This document shows positions 35,454-47,876 of a stretch of DNA of 64,000 nucleotides, piece after piece. The position numbers and the translations under genes are program-made. Every line of letters starts with the position of its first letter. The first letter of the stretch is position 1. The stretch comes from Fremontodendron californicum (Eukaryota; Streptophyta; Magnoliopsida; Malvales; Malvaceae), in contig JAULJL010000039.1 in NCBI GenBank assembly GCA_030761205.1, positions 7,574,001 to 7,638,000 on the forward strand, in the 5' to 3' direction. The notes beneath the pieces are model-generated. The model saw nothing but the letters and a program-made list of their open reading frames with translations. It did not search any database and had not been told where the DNA came from.

Positions 35454-38400
35454 TGTCGCAACCTAAAAAATAACAAGTCTCATCGCAAGATTTTATTATT
35501 CGTTAAGTGTGACAATAAAAAAACCCGAGAAAAAGTCGACTTAATTCCTTTAGAAAAATGAAGGTTTTGAAAATGACTCTGAAAAAGATATGGAGTCGCC
35601 ACCAATTTTTTTTTAGCTAGGTGTGATCGGCCACCTATTAAAACCGGTTTTATAAAATATTTTAGAATTAATTAAAAACATTTTTAAAACCAATTTCAAA
35701 TCTGCGTTTTAAAACCAGAGAAATCAAAGAAACGGGTTCGGGACTCGGTTATGTGTGGGGAAGGATTAGCACCCCTACAACGCCCGTATAAAACGGTACC
35801 TTATTAATCATGTGTTATCTCAAGTCTCGGTAAAAAAGTCGGTTTGAAATTTAGTATTTCAAGTTAATTCCCAATTTAAAGAAAAATAATTCCATTTTTA
35901 TTTGAAAATGATCCCAAATTTATAAATTCAAAATTTTCCTATATTCCCCAACAAACGTGACAAAATATAGAAATTTTTATTAATTTGGAAAACTTTCCGA
36001 ATCATTCTTATTTTAAAAAAGATATTCTGTTATTAATGATAATTGATGATATCCTCCCCAGCAAACCCGGCAGAGAACTCATGAATTATTTTAACTCGGG
36101 AATATCTTTATTTTATTGAAAATCATTACCTTTTTGAAAACATTTAAAAATATGAATATGAATATGTATGAAATAAATAAAATGACATAGCAAAATCTAA
36201 ATAATATAATGCAACCTAAATGATATGATATAATTTAAATGTCTTAGCATATTCTAAATGAGATGAAATATCTTAAGTTATATGATATATTCTAAATGAA
36301 ATGAAATGACCTAGGTAACATAATATATTCTATATGAAATGTAATATCCCAAGTCATATGATATATTCTAAATGAAATGAAATGACCTAGGTAACATAAT
36401 ATATTCTATATGAAATATAATATCCTAAGTCATATGATATATTCTAAATGAAATAAATTGTCCTAAATGACATAATATATCCTAAATGAAATGAAATGAA
36501 ATGACCTAGGTAACATAATATATTCTACATGAAATGAAATGACCTAGGTAACATAATATATTCTATATGAAATGAAAAAATTTAAATGACATGGCAAATA
36601 GAAATGATATGGCATATAATTTAAATGACATGGAATATAAAATAATGCTATCATATAATATGCATGAAAATAAAAATGAAAATAATAATGCATGAACATA
36701 GTATATGCTAAATAATATGACAAAAAATAACTAAATAAAAAGAATAGGATATCATGAAATATTCAAAACCATATAATAAACAATATAACATCAAAAAATA
36801 TAAATCAAAATAATAACAATACCATAGGAATTATCATAGCAAAAATCAAATATTACATGAATAAGAAAAATGCAATGCATGAAAATGTATTTTTTTTCCT
36901 TTAATTAAGGAAATCCGTATATCTAAAAAGATATCCGGCTACCTTAGAAAAATATATCAAATTAAATATTCTAAAATCAAAATGCTTTGTGATTGTTTGA
37001 AAACAATTTTTTGAAAAGCTTAGATTAAAAATAAAAACTTGGCTAAACCCTTTTTAAATGGCTCTAATTTTCTAAGTTTAAAATCCCGGACTTGACCACC
37101 CTTAACCCAAGACTTAAAAAATCATTTTTAGAGTTTAAAAAGGCTTAGAAACTACCCTAAGTCAGTAGCTAAACTTCCTAATCAGCCGCCTCTGAGTAAC
37201 TTAACCAAAACAGAAAAATGATTTTCCTTCAAATTCAATTCTGACTCCACTGTCCAGTTTTAAACCACAATTTTTTACCCTATTTTTAAAAATTCAAAAA
37301 AATCTAAAAATATACTAGAGACTCAGAACATGTAAAACTACACGGGAAAAAATCGGCTTAATTTTTTGATTAAAGATGACTGCCCAAAAAAATCGGGAAA
37401 GTACGAGTTAAAAAACTGTTTTGCCAAAACACATTTTCTGCCTTTGATAAAATCATTTAAAAATCAAAGTAAAAATATTTGAGACTCTCTAAATGACTCA
37501 CAAACAGTAGCTAACACTTTTAAAAGGCTAGACAAAAATGGGCTAAGTAAAAAAATCACAAAGGTAAAATAATCAATTTGACAACTCTTTAATTTTTCAC
37601 AAGTATACTCAAGAGAGCATGACTTTGAACCATTGATTGGCCTAAGTCATAAGTCAAGTGGCAAGGACATGAAATGCATGAAAAGTACAGCAAATATGAT
37701 GCATGAAATGCATGATTTTAAACCTAAATGTCATGAAAAATGTATGGCATCAATAAAATGACCTAGACCTAAATGAACTTGCATGGCATTTTATGCAACC
37801 TAGGTCTAAAATGCATGGATATGCATGGCAAAACAAATCAATCCTAACATCTAAACTATGCATGGTAATAACATAAACACAAGGCATGCTTCAAATACTC
37901 AACCAAATGTCATGAAAATGCAAACCTATCAACTAACATAACAAAAATACACACACAAAGCAAAGAAAGTGAAGTGGCCGAATGGCCTCATGTTCAAAGT
38001 AAGCATGGCATTTTTACAAACACTTGATATACTAAATACTTAACTAAAGAATAACACTCAAATCATGCAAATATAAAGTAGAGGTATGAAAACTAACAAG
38101 TATCTTCACAAATACATGGATTTCAAAATATAAAACATAAACAAACTCAAACATTTTGAAAACAGAAAATCAAAATGCAAGAACATGATAATAGACTCAT
38201 AAATGGAAATAAGCAAGACACCAAATTAAAACAAGCTTCAAGTATATGTAGTAGAAGAATATTTAAAGCATCAAGACTTATTTATTATAAAAAATAACAC
38301 GAAAAATCAAAGCAAAACCGCAACTAAAACAAAAAAATGGGCCGTTCGGCCATGTCAAAGAATAAGGAAAAAAAATAATATTTCAAGAACTTTTTATAAG

Positions 38401-40350
38401 AAAAGATGAAGAAAGAACTTAAAGAAGAACATTAAAAACACTTATTTAAAAAGAAAAATCAAAAGAAACTCACCAGAATAATAATCAAAACAACAAATCA
38501 AGAATGGAAAATCAAAGAAAGTGCAAGAGTATGGTGCTAAAAGCAACCTTTAGAAGCTATCTTTCAAGCTTTTTCTCTTCTAACTTTCTTTTATTTTCTT
38601 TTTGCTATTCAACAATGGAGAGAAAATCAGGCAAAAGCAAGAGAGAATAGAGAATGAGAGTGTACCCAAAATGAAAGAGAGACCCCCATATAGTGGCCGA
38701 AACTTCCGTCTCTCTAGGCTAGCATGTTGTCATTTTTTCCTCAACCAATTTTCATCCAAGGGCTATTGATCCAAGATGTTTAAAACATGAAATTATCACC
38801 CTTAGATTAGGCCATCAGCTATCCACAACTACAACTGTTCAAGAATCTTAAGCCATTTTGTTGACACTCTCCCTCTTCATGCATTGATCCATGTGGCTTA
38901 TTTGCAAAGGCTTGATAAAAAAATCACTAACTAACTCTTCATTTTTGGCCTCTTGATTAAAAAATCAGAAACCTCCTTCCCATCCTTGGGCCTTGGCCGG
39001 CCAGCCCTCCTTCTTCCAGCCCAAATTTGATTTTTTTGAAAGGCAAGAAAAGCCCTTTTCGGTTTCTTGGGTAAAATGATCTTTTTGCCCCCCGAATACA
39101 AATAAATGGCAAACAGACTCCAAATTAAAATTTTATTTTTTCAATAGTTTCAAAATAATAAAAAATTGAATTTTGGAAGTTTTCAAAATTTTCCGAGTCC
39201 GTTTGCTATTTATTTGGATTTTTTCTTCCAAAATTACCCTTTTATGCCCCGAAATTTTACCATTTTTTAAACGAGTTCCAAATCAAGATTTTTCTTCACC
39301 AATCTCTTCCAAATAATTTAAAAGTGTGATCTGGAAGTTTTCATAATTTTTGGAACTCATTTGGTATTTTTTCGGGATTTACCTGCTTGAATTACTACAT
39401 AGGGGGCCTAGGATTTGGCCATTTTGCAAACGAACTCCGAATCAAGATTTTATTTTTCCAATCTCTTCCAAATAATTTAAAAATGAGATTTTCAAATTTT
39501 CAGAATTTTTGGTGTTCATTTGCTATTTTTTCGGGATTTATCTTCTTGAATTTCCACATAGGAGACCCGAGATTTGGCCATTTTGCAAACGAACTCCGAA
39601 TCAAGATTTTCTTTCGCCAATATCTTCCAAATGATTTAAGAATGAGATTTTCAATTTTTCATAATTTTTGGAGTTCATTTGCTATTTTCCCAAAATTTCC
39701 AATTTTGCCCTTTTATCTTCGAAACCCGATTTTGCTCAAAACAAGTCCGATTTTTAGATTTTCTTCAAACTGAGCCTTGGGCTATCCTTTTTTAATCACT
39801 CTTCATCCATTAGGGCTCTAGTCTTACCGAGTCGGGCCATTTCTGTAATTCTTCTCAATTTCATCGAAATCCACCAAAATCCTAATTCTCGGTTTTCTCC
39901 CGGATTGACTTTTCTTTCAGTTTTTCTTTCAAGTGGCTTTTCCATCACCCGTAGTCAGTGCTTATCTTTCATTTGGAACCTTCAATTTTGACCAATTCGA
40001 TCGTTTAAGCACTTTTCTCCAAATTTCTCGGATTAGGGTTTCCTTTCTATTGAATCTCCATAACCCAACTTCCGAACTCCATATCTTTCGATGTAGACCT
40101 CGAATTATCAAAATTCTTTCACCATTTTTCAATTGAAATTCAAATCTTGATTTTGAAAGTGGGTTGCTTTTTTAGTAGTTGACTTTTCGGGGTTGACTTT
40201 TTTCAAGTCTGACTTTTTATGCTCGCCCTCTTAAACTAAGTCTCGGAGTACCATCTGCAGGATGAAAAAAAGTCTTTTTACATTCTGAAAAATCAATTTA
40301 GGAAGAAAACATACCTGTTTTAGTGGTCCGGGCAAAATTAGGTGTCTACA
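35454..40350 (-). repeat. 3' LTR of the complete element
   Basis: 4897 bases, TG...CA ends in element orientation (TGTAGACACC ... GGTTGCGACA). It contains a possible promoter word TATATGG on the minus strand near 38687-38693, the hairpin at about 36910-36945, the conserved U5 block at 35740-35830 and a PBS-like motif at 35591-35601. The ORFs within (for example 39387-39773) are periodic non-coding reads. Confidence 0.93.
36190..36600. repeat. Degenerate 38-bp based array in the 3' LTR
   Basis: Words cctaggtaacataatatatt and ctaaatgaaatgaaatga recur at multiples of about 38 bases (for example at 36311, 36387, 36506 and 36544). The same array is in the 5' LTR at 50200-50600. A different but similar-looking 33-base array occupies the matching place in the LTR at 57684. 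Confidence 0.8.
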
Positions 40351-40365
40351 GCTGTCCCTCTTTGG
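40351..40365 (-). promoter_or_regulatory. Polypurine tract of the complete element
   Basis: On the minus strand this reads caaagagggacagc directly before the 3' LTR's TGTAGA. The same block, caaagaggggcagc, borders the LTR at 62863. It primes plus-strand DNA in LTR elements. Confidence 0.8.
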
Positions 40366-40620
40366 CTATTGTTGAGAATCAGGAATCAGGCAAAGATAAA
40401 CAAACACTAATTTTGTCCGGTTAGTGAAATAACATGTGAAGAGAAGGGAAAGGGTTTTCTCTTTTTTTTTTTTTTTCATTTTTCACTTTTTCATTTTTTC
40501 ATCAAATTTTTTTTTTTTTGAAAAAGCTGTAAACTGAAGATTTTGTCCTTAAATTGAGTTCCCTGACTAATCAAGGCTCGACCCGTCTTAAGGAAACCAG
40601 TTCGATTTTCAAAATGAAAA

Positions 40621-41577
40621 TTGTGCCCGGAGGTCTTAAAAATAGTGCCTAGAGGCCCTATCCGTGAAAAGGAAAAAAAATACGCTATATGCAACTTTAA
40701 AAATGATGCCCGGAGGTCTTAAGAATGGTGCCCGGAGGCCTTATCCGTGAAAAAATGGTGCTGTATGCGACTTTAAAAATGACGCCCGGAGGTCTTAAAA
40801 ATGGTGCCCGGAGGCCTTATCTGTGAAAAAAATGCGTAGGATACGACTTTAAAAATGATGCCCGGAGGTCTTAAGAATGGTGCCCGGAGGCCTTATCTGT
40901 GAAAAAAATGCGCTGTATGCGACTTTAAAATGATGCCCGGAGGTCTTAAAAATGGTGCCCGGAGACCTTATCTGTGAAAAAAATGCGCTGTATGCGACTT
41001 TAAAAATGATGCCTGGAGGTTTTAAGAATGTGCCCGGAGGCCTTATCCGTGAAACAAATGCGCTGTATGCGACTTTAAAAATGATGCCCGGAGGTCTTAA
41101 AAATGGTGCCCGGAGGCCTTATCTGTGAAAAAAATGCACTGTATGCGACTTTAAAAATGATGCCAGGAGGTTTTAAAAGTGGTGCCCGGAGGCCTTATCC
41201 GTGAAAAAAATACGTTGTATGTGACTTTAAAAATGATGCCCGGAGGTCTTAAAAATGGTGTCTGGAAGCCTTATCTGTGAAAAAAAATGCATTGTATGGT
41301 ACTTTAAAAATGATGCCCGGAGGTCTTAAGAATGGTGCCCGGAGGCCTTATCCATGAAAAAAATACGCTGTACGCGACTTTAAAAATGATGCCCGGAGGT
41401 TTTAAAAATGGTGCCCGGAGGTCTTAAAAATGATGCCCGGAGGCCTTACCTGTCTTTTGGAAAAAATTATGTCTAGAGGTCTTTAAAAATGGTGCCCGAA
41501 GGCCTTATCCGTGAAAAAAAAAATGCGCTGTATGCGACTTTAAAAATGATATCCGGAGGTCTTAAAAATGGTCTTTG
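40621..41577. repeat. 75-76-bp tandem array near the 3' end
   Basis: About twelve copies of a unit that includes gatgcccggaggtctta, ggtgcccggaggccttat and gcgctgtatgcgac, spaced at 75-76 bases (anchors at 40769, 40845, 40921, 40996, 41071). Some copies are partial. Tandem repeats in this region are known from Ogre elements. No coding potential. Confidence 0.92.
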
Positions 41578-41604
41578 AAGAATTGTTGAAAATTAATCTG
41601 AAGA

Positions 41605-42090
41605 TTTTGAGAAGATGCGAATGCTTTTTGATGCTGGTGCAAATGATTAACAGGATACACATACTTCATATTGCAAATTTAAATGTAAATGTTTTTAATT
41701 GATGCAAATGTTTCTTGATGCAGATGCAGATGGTCGATAAAATGCAAATGCTTCATGGTGTATATGCAAATAGCTTTAGATTGATGCAAATGCTTATTGA
41801 TGCAGATGCAGATGTTGAATAAGATGATGTAAATGCAAATGATCCTCAAATAACGCAATTACTTCTCAGAAGGATGCAAAGGTCAATAATGTGCAAATGC
41901 TTCTTTATGATGCAAATGCGAAAATTGGTGTTAGCACAACTACTTCATGGAATGATGCAGATGCAAAAATTGACATTATGCAAATGCTTCTAAATGATGC
42001 AAATGCAAGGATTTGACAACGTGTAGAATGCTTCTACATGATGCAAATGCAAAGATCGATAATGATGCAAACGCTTCATGAAAAGAAGCA
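41605..42090. repeat. atgcaaatgctt-rich degenerate array
   Basis: A loose repeat of gatgcaaatg, tgcttcatgatgc and gcagatgcaga. A very similar array lies at 63515-63990 in the next element. It follows the 75-bp array in both, so the order of the two arrays is conserved between the elements. Confidence 0.8.
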
Positions 42091-44516
42091 AATGCCCCTG
42101 ATTATTTTTCTAGACTTTGGCTTAGCCTTTCCAATTCATTTCTCCTTTTCAAATCAGAGTATATCTTCAATTCATTTTTCAATCTTTGGCTATTCTCTTT
42201 GCCCCAACATTCTTCAAACTCTCATCAACAGAGGTCTGAAACGGGTTCTATTTCTTCTTATCATATCTGGAAGTCAAGACCTATCCTAGCAGTTCTATAC
42301 CTTCGGGTTAGAAAAAACCCTTATCTCATGTCAACATCAAGAATGGGTGCTTCAAAAAAATATCTTTAGTTGTTTACTCATTTTGAAAACATCTGAACAA
42401 AAAATATTAACCCCACAGTGTGTGATGTACAAATCTTTTGAAGACTGATGATTATTGTTAAAGACTTCTCTAAGTGTCAATCTGGGTTTTTCAATTTGAA
42501 TTGGCAATGCTTGGTATAACAAGATTTTGGTTGATCAAAGGAAATTTCATAACAAAAATGTATGTCCCTTCTAGGCTCACAAATGGAACAGGTTTTATAA
42601 ATCATGAATTCATTGAAAATGAAACAAATTCAACATTCTTTTAGTTTTCATATCAAGGCATTTTGACAAGTGTCAAGATTGGCTGGTATGTTTAAACTGG
42701 AAAGGTGATTTGGAGAAAAGTCAGTTTTTGAAATCAATCATCCGAATGAGAGTTTACACTTTGGGAAGTTCAAGAATTCCTAGACGTTTCTTGATGACCA
42801 CTTCTTCAAGATGATTTTCTCTTTTTGTGGTATCGGCACTATCATAGATGATATCGGAAATTCCCATTTTAGTATAGACCGCTCATTTTTGGGTTTTCGC
42901 CCTAGAGTCCCATTCTTTCCCACTTGAGAATTCTAAATTCTTCCTTAGTGAAATGATAATTCGATGAGATGGGATAAAATCCGAGGAAAACCCCTTCAAA
43001 TTAAAAATTCATGCTTGATCAAAATGAACTTTTAAAGCACGTAATGTAGGCCATGGTTTGGGGTTCAAAAAGAAAGGATAAATAGGCCGAAAATATGTGT
43101 TTGAGGGTAATCAGATCAAAGATCATTTCTTGAGTAGAATTCTTTTTGAAGTATTTGTCTCTTCTTGGACATTTCTTTCCTTTTTCCTTTTGCTCCTTTT
43201 TTTCTTTGCTTTTGGCTTTCATTTGCCATACTTTTTCACACACTTTTTCTTTTTTCTTCTTGGCTTCCATTTCACCATCTTTTCCTTTTCCTTTTGACAG
43301 AGTGAGCCTCTATTCATTTAGGCGCTCAATTTGCTTTGTATCTGTCCTCGAGCTAGGACTCATTTCTCAATGATCTTTGAAAAGATCTTTCCTTGCAGTT
43401 GCCCCACAGTGTAGAGGGTGATCCTTGATCAGGGTTCAAAGAAGAAAGAATTCTTTTGGCTCAAAATGGGTAACTATGGATAATTTATTTATTTATTTAT
43501 TTTTTGCGAAAGGGATATGAAAGATGGCCATTTCTCATATCAAGCACAAATATTCTCATTGAAAAGCAATCCCCAGGGGACATAGATAATCAAAATTTCA
43601 TTTTGCACTTTGGAATCATCTGAATTCTCATATGATATCACAATTTTTCTTCTTTTTTGCTGTTTTTTTCTCCCATCCCAATAATTCAGGCGTTAGTCCA
43701 TCCTTATTCACCATGTATCCTTCATTTCCACATATGATGCCCCAATTTGATTAAGCATGAGAGTTTGTATCAACAAGGAACATAGCAAGTCTAGGTCTAT
43801 TTTGAAAAGGCTGAGTTTCAAATCTGAGTTCTTTGAAGAGACAAAGAAAATATGACCTAAAAATGGGTTTTCTCTGGGACATGGGATAATCTAGTTTAAT
43901 CGTTGTGCCCCAGGGTGTCAATCATGAAGTGATATTTGGGAAATTGATGTTTTGTGGTTGTTGAAAATGACATGAATGGTTTTGACACAACCTTGACACA
44001 CACCAAATTACCATGATCTAAATTCTTGGAAGAAAATCTCATTTGTTTGAATTTCAAGAAGTTCAAAAAAATTTCGAAAAGTTTGTTCCTTTGTTCATAG
44101 CCTAGACTAGGATCTACATCTTTGCTTATTCTATGATGACAATGGTTTTCTGAAGTTCAATCATTCATATTCCTTGAAGCATTAGGTCTTTCAAGTGTTC
44201 TCGATTCAAGGGGTTTAGGCCTAGGAAAGCTTAAAAGAGAGGGGAGAAGGTATTAGGTCATTTGTAACAATGATCATCAATATTCTCGAGATTATTCATT
44301 ATTAAAACTTCCTTAATGCTTGTTTTTGCAAATTTAAATTATTGTTAAAACACAACAAACATAAAGCATTTAAAATTCAAAATTCATTTAATTCTTATGA
44401 ATGTCGACATGAGACAAGTGTTTTCATCGTAAGGTCTGAAACTACATGCAAAAATGCTCTTATTGACATCCTTCAAAGGTAGCAATTTCCCCCCTAAAAT
44501 CCTGAAAGAAATTGAT
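42091..44516 (-). other. Long non-coding segment where pol would be expected
   Basis: About 2.4 kb downstream of gag on the element's strand. All frames are broken and I see no aspartic protease (DTG/DSG), reverse transcriptase (YxDD) or integrase (HHCC/DDE) motif. Either pol was deleted or this lineage never carried it. Confidence 0.6.
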
Positions 44517-45860
44517 TTACGGCAAAGCAGCCTTCCACTGATTGATAAGCTCCGGTGTCAAAATACCATCACAGATAAGACTTTCAAGCCTTTCCTTCAG
44601 TTGTCTGCATTTTTCAGTTGAATGCCCAACTATCCCCAGGTGATAATCACACTTGCTGTCAGGGTCATAATTCCTTGCTGATGGATTCGAAGCTATTTTC
44701 AAAGGTACCGGGGTAAGGTAATGATTCTTTATTAGTAATGGCAGCAAGTCAGGGATGGGGATTGGAATTCTTTCTTGGTTTTGCCGCGGTTCTTTTCTGA
44801 AAGTAGGCCTTGTTGCAAGGGCTGTTATAGGATTAGGTGCCTAGGTTGGTAGGTAAGGATAAAGGTTTGGAGATACCTCAGTAGGGTAACATGATTGGTA
44901 TGAGGGAAATTGAGAATATGGGACGAAATATCCCATAGCTTGGACATCTTCCTCTTTCTTTCTAGGTGCCTTATTTCTCTCGGCATTGGATGTTCCTTCT
45001 CTTTCAAGTTTCCCATTCTTGATAGCATTCTCAATCATCTCCCCTGAGATTACTATATCTGCAAAATTCTTCGAGGCATTGCCGAAGAGTCTATCATAGT
45101 ACGGGACCTGCAGTGTATTCACAAAAAGGACGGTGATTTCCTTTTGTGTCAAAGGTGGTTGTACTTGGGTAGACATGTTCCTCCACCTCTGAGCATACTC
45201 TTTGAAGCTTTTAGTAGCTCTTTTCTCCATATTTTGCAAAGTGAGACGATCAGGTGTCCTGTCGGTCATATGCTTGTATTGGTTTAGAAAAGCCCTAGCC
45301 AAATCATTCCAAGAGCGAATCTGATCCTTGCTCAACTGACTATACCACCTAATTGTGGACCCGCTGAGGCTATCTTGAAAGTAGTGAATTAGAAGCTTAT
45401 CATTATCTATATGACTTGTCATCTTTCGGCAGAATATAGTGATATGGGCTGACGAATCAGTCGTCTCGTCATATTTCACAAAGTCAGGGACCTTGAATTT
45501 AGGAGGGATGACTAAATCGAAGACCAAGCATCGTTCTTGCGCCTCCACACTCCCGAATACGTCTGTATTTTCTACTGGTAGGAGCCTTTCATCTAGCAAC
45601 TGATATTTCCCTTGGGAATCTGCCAACTCTACCTCATTAACCATTTTCAACTTTGCCTGTTCAGCTGGATCATCTGAATTTAAGACATTGACTGGGTTAA
45701 CTGTGTTCTGGGCATCCATCATTACGACCTCATTCTGACCCTTTCGTGCCTCTAACTCTTCTCTGGCGGCCAAGTTTTCAATGTATCCCTTGATTACGGT
45801 GGACATTAGCTCCATCAATTTAGTCATCTGATCTTTAGATTCTACTTGAGACTTTGCCAT
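44517..45860 (-). CDS. Gag polyprotein (ORF B), one in-frame stop
   Basis: A 448-codon frame, counting the final TAA at 44517-44519, broken only by one TAG at 44841-44843; the frame stays the same on both sides. About residues 100-250 fit the retrotransposon gag (capsid) domain, including IRWYSQLSKDQ, WNDLARAFL, MEKRATKSFKEYAQRW and ITVLFVNTL. The C-terminal part has a zinc-knuckle-like motif KCDYH ... GHSTEKC (spacing C-X2-H-X5-H-X4-C) followed by LKERLESLI. Gag packages element RNA into particles. Start M at 45860 is the first in frame, followed by a short acidic region. Pol is not fused to its end. Confidence 0.85.
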
Positions 45861-46877
45861 CTGTTATCGCAATTCTTCATGTACCATTTCCATTCTTTCC
45901 ATTCGGGCAACTTGTCCATTCTCCATAGCACTAGCCGTATTAAAAGGGTACTCAATACTTCTTATACCTCTGATTTGAAATGGAAATTCTTTCAAAGACT
46001 CTTAAAGCCAAGCCAACTTTTGTTTTATTCCCCCCAAATGTATGTCATGATGAAGGAGCCATGAATGCAATTTGATGCACGTGAAGCCTAAACAATATGA
46101 TGTTTGGACATATATAGTGGAAACATGTTGACCATATATGTAATAAATGCAATCACGATGCCAACATGTTGCAAGCAAAGAATGAACAAATCAACGCATG
46201 GATATATGCAATAAATGATCATGCATATTTCAGCGTATTTCCCAATGAATGATCATATGCACTATGAATGCAACATGATGTTAATTATGATGCATGTAAA
46301 CAGTGAATGCTTGATATAGGGTATATACAAAGAAAATCATGTTGATCATGTGTGTCATGAATGCATCCTAATGTTAATATGACAGATTAATGCATGAGCA
46401 TATACAGAGAAATCATGCTGACTATGTTTGTCATGAATATAACCCAAAGTCAACATGATGCATGTAAAGAATAAGCAAATTAATGCTTGGATATATACAA
46501 AAAAAATCATGCTGATTATGAATACACGAATGCAAATTGATGCTAACATGATACATGTATGAATGTATGGTATGACAAATAATTGATCGGATGCAAAATG
46601 CAAAGGGGAAGATATCACGGAGGAAATAAGAATCGGAGGAACTTAATCATCAACATCTCATAAATTTGAAACATAATCAATTCATTCCCATATCAACGTT
46701 CACAATGGTATAAACCATGTTTTACAAAATCTGAGCAATAATTAAAACTGTCTTTTACAAGCACTTTATTCTTCCTAGCATCCTAAGGCAATAAGAGTCG
46801 GCTACTGAAAAAGTGAAATGCTACTACATCATATCAGACCGAAGTCTTTCTACATCATTGCTGTAAATCTCCCAATC
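45861..46877 (-). other. Spacer between the two gag-like ORFs
   Basis: Part of it (about 46050-46610) is a degenerate repeat of about 100 bases with catgctgactatg, gatgctaacatgatgcatg and aatgcttggatata. The same repeat occupies 47880-48270, upstream of ORF A. No coding region is seen. Confidence 0.7.
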
Positions 46878-47876
46878 CTAATTACGCTTTCCCAGCCCTC
46901 TATCAATCAGTGTTGTGGGATCCAACCACTTGGCATCTATAAGAGATTGTACTTTGTTCTTGAGTGCATTACAGTGTTCAATGCTATGCCCAACAGTTCC
47001 ATAGTGATAATCACATTTTTCATTCGGGTTATACCACTTGGGGTATGGTGGTGACAGTGGTTTCAACAGCACATAGGCAACCAGGTGATTTAGGATCAAC
47101 ATTAGGAAAAACTCTTGATAACTTATTGGAAGAGGATCAAAATGCCTTTGGGTCTTATCCTGGAGTCGTTTCTTAGTCACGCATGGCCTAGGAGTTGGGG
47201 CACTTGGTGGTGGTACTAAGGTTCAAACCGAAGTGTCTACATGGAGATGTGGCGGAACAGCATGGTAAGGGTATGGATTTGGACACGAGGCCTTTGGAGG
47301 TTGTACATAGCTCGAGGTTCTTATCCCAGATGCTGGATAAGGTGATTGATGAGGGAAATAGTATGAATTGGCAGTTGTTGGTGATGGAGTGGGATTCAGG
47401 AATCTCGTAGTGGTCATCCCAATGGACGATTGGACCATAGTAGGGTGGGGATATTGGTTTAGACCTAAAACAGTTTGCAGGTATGGTACAAGATCCAAGG
47501 TTTCTATCTTTGGTATCAAGCTCTCAGGCTTAATCATTTTCACCATTTTGTCCACAATTTCATCAGGATTGAAACCTTTGTGGCATTGACAAGTGCAGGA
47601 TCTAGGAAGAATTGTATGTTCTGGACCTAATGGTTTTGGTTGATCCGAAGGCGATGCAGAGCCCTGAGAAAGTTCCCCTTTACTCTTACCCATATCCTTA
47701 AACATTTTCAGCAAATTGACAAGCTGTTCCTTCAACTCCCGGAGTTCATGTCCAAATTCCTCTTGATTTCGTTCCAAAGCACCCAATCGTTCCTCCGATT
47801 CTTTCCTCATATCTCGAACCCCTTTCATGCAAATGAAAAATGTCATGAGATTAAGAATACAATTATGAATGTACAT
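46878..47876 (-). CDS. Gag-like ORF A: coiled coil plus zinc knuckle, no capsid core
   Basis: About 333 codons with a single in-frame TGA at 47223-47225. The first part has a likely coiled coil (ERLGALERNQEEFGHEL, RELKEQLVNLLKMF), then a Pro/Tyr/Ser-rich stretch. After the stop the frame continues to KCDYH ... GHSIEHC with LKNKVQSLIDAKWL. This is the same knuckle as ORF B (C-X2-H-X5-H-X4-C). The capsid domain of ORF B is absent. The real start may be M at 47828 or 47810 rather than 47876. Its place upstream of gag is like ORF1 of Ogre elements, but its knuckle points to a gag relative. Role unknown. Confidence 0.7.

Noticed and set aside
39387..39773. 128-codon ORF repeated in other LTRs (for example 53407-53778, 2676-2954)
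   Set aside because: It is conserved only because the LTRs are related. It consists of two similar aat-rich segments, differs in length between copies, and has no known domain.
41605..42090. ATGCAAAT words as an octamer-type transcription factor site
   Set aside because: That site belongs to animal POU factors. Here the word comes from a tandem array in a plant element.
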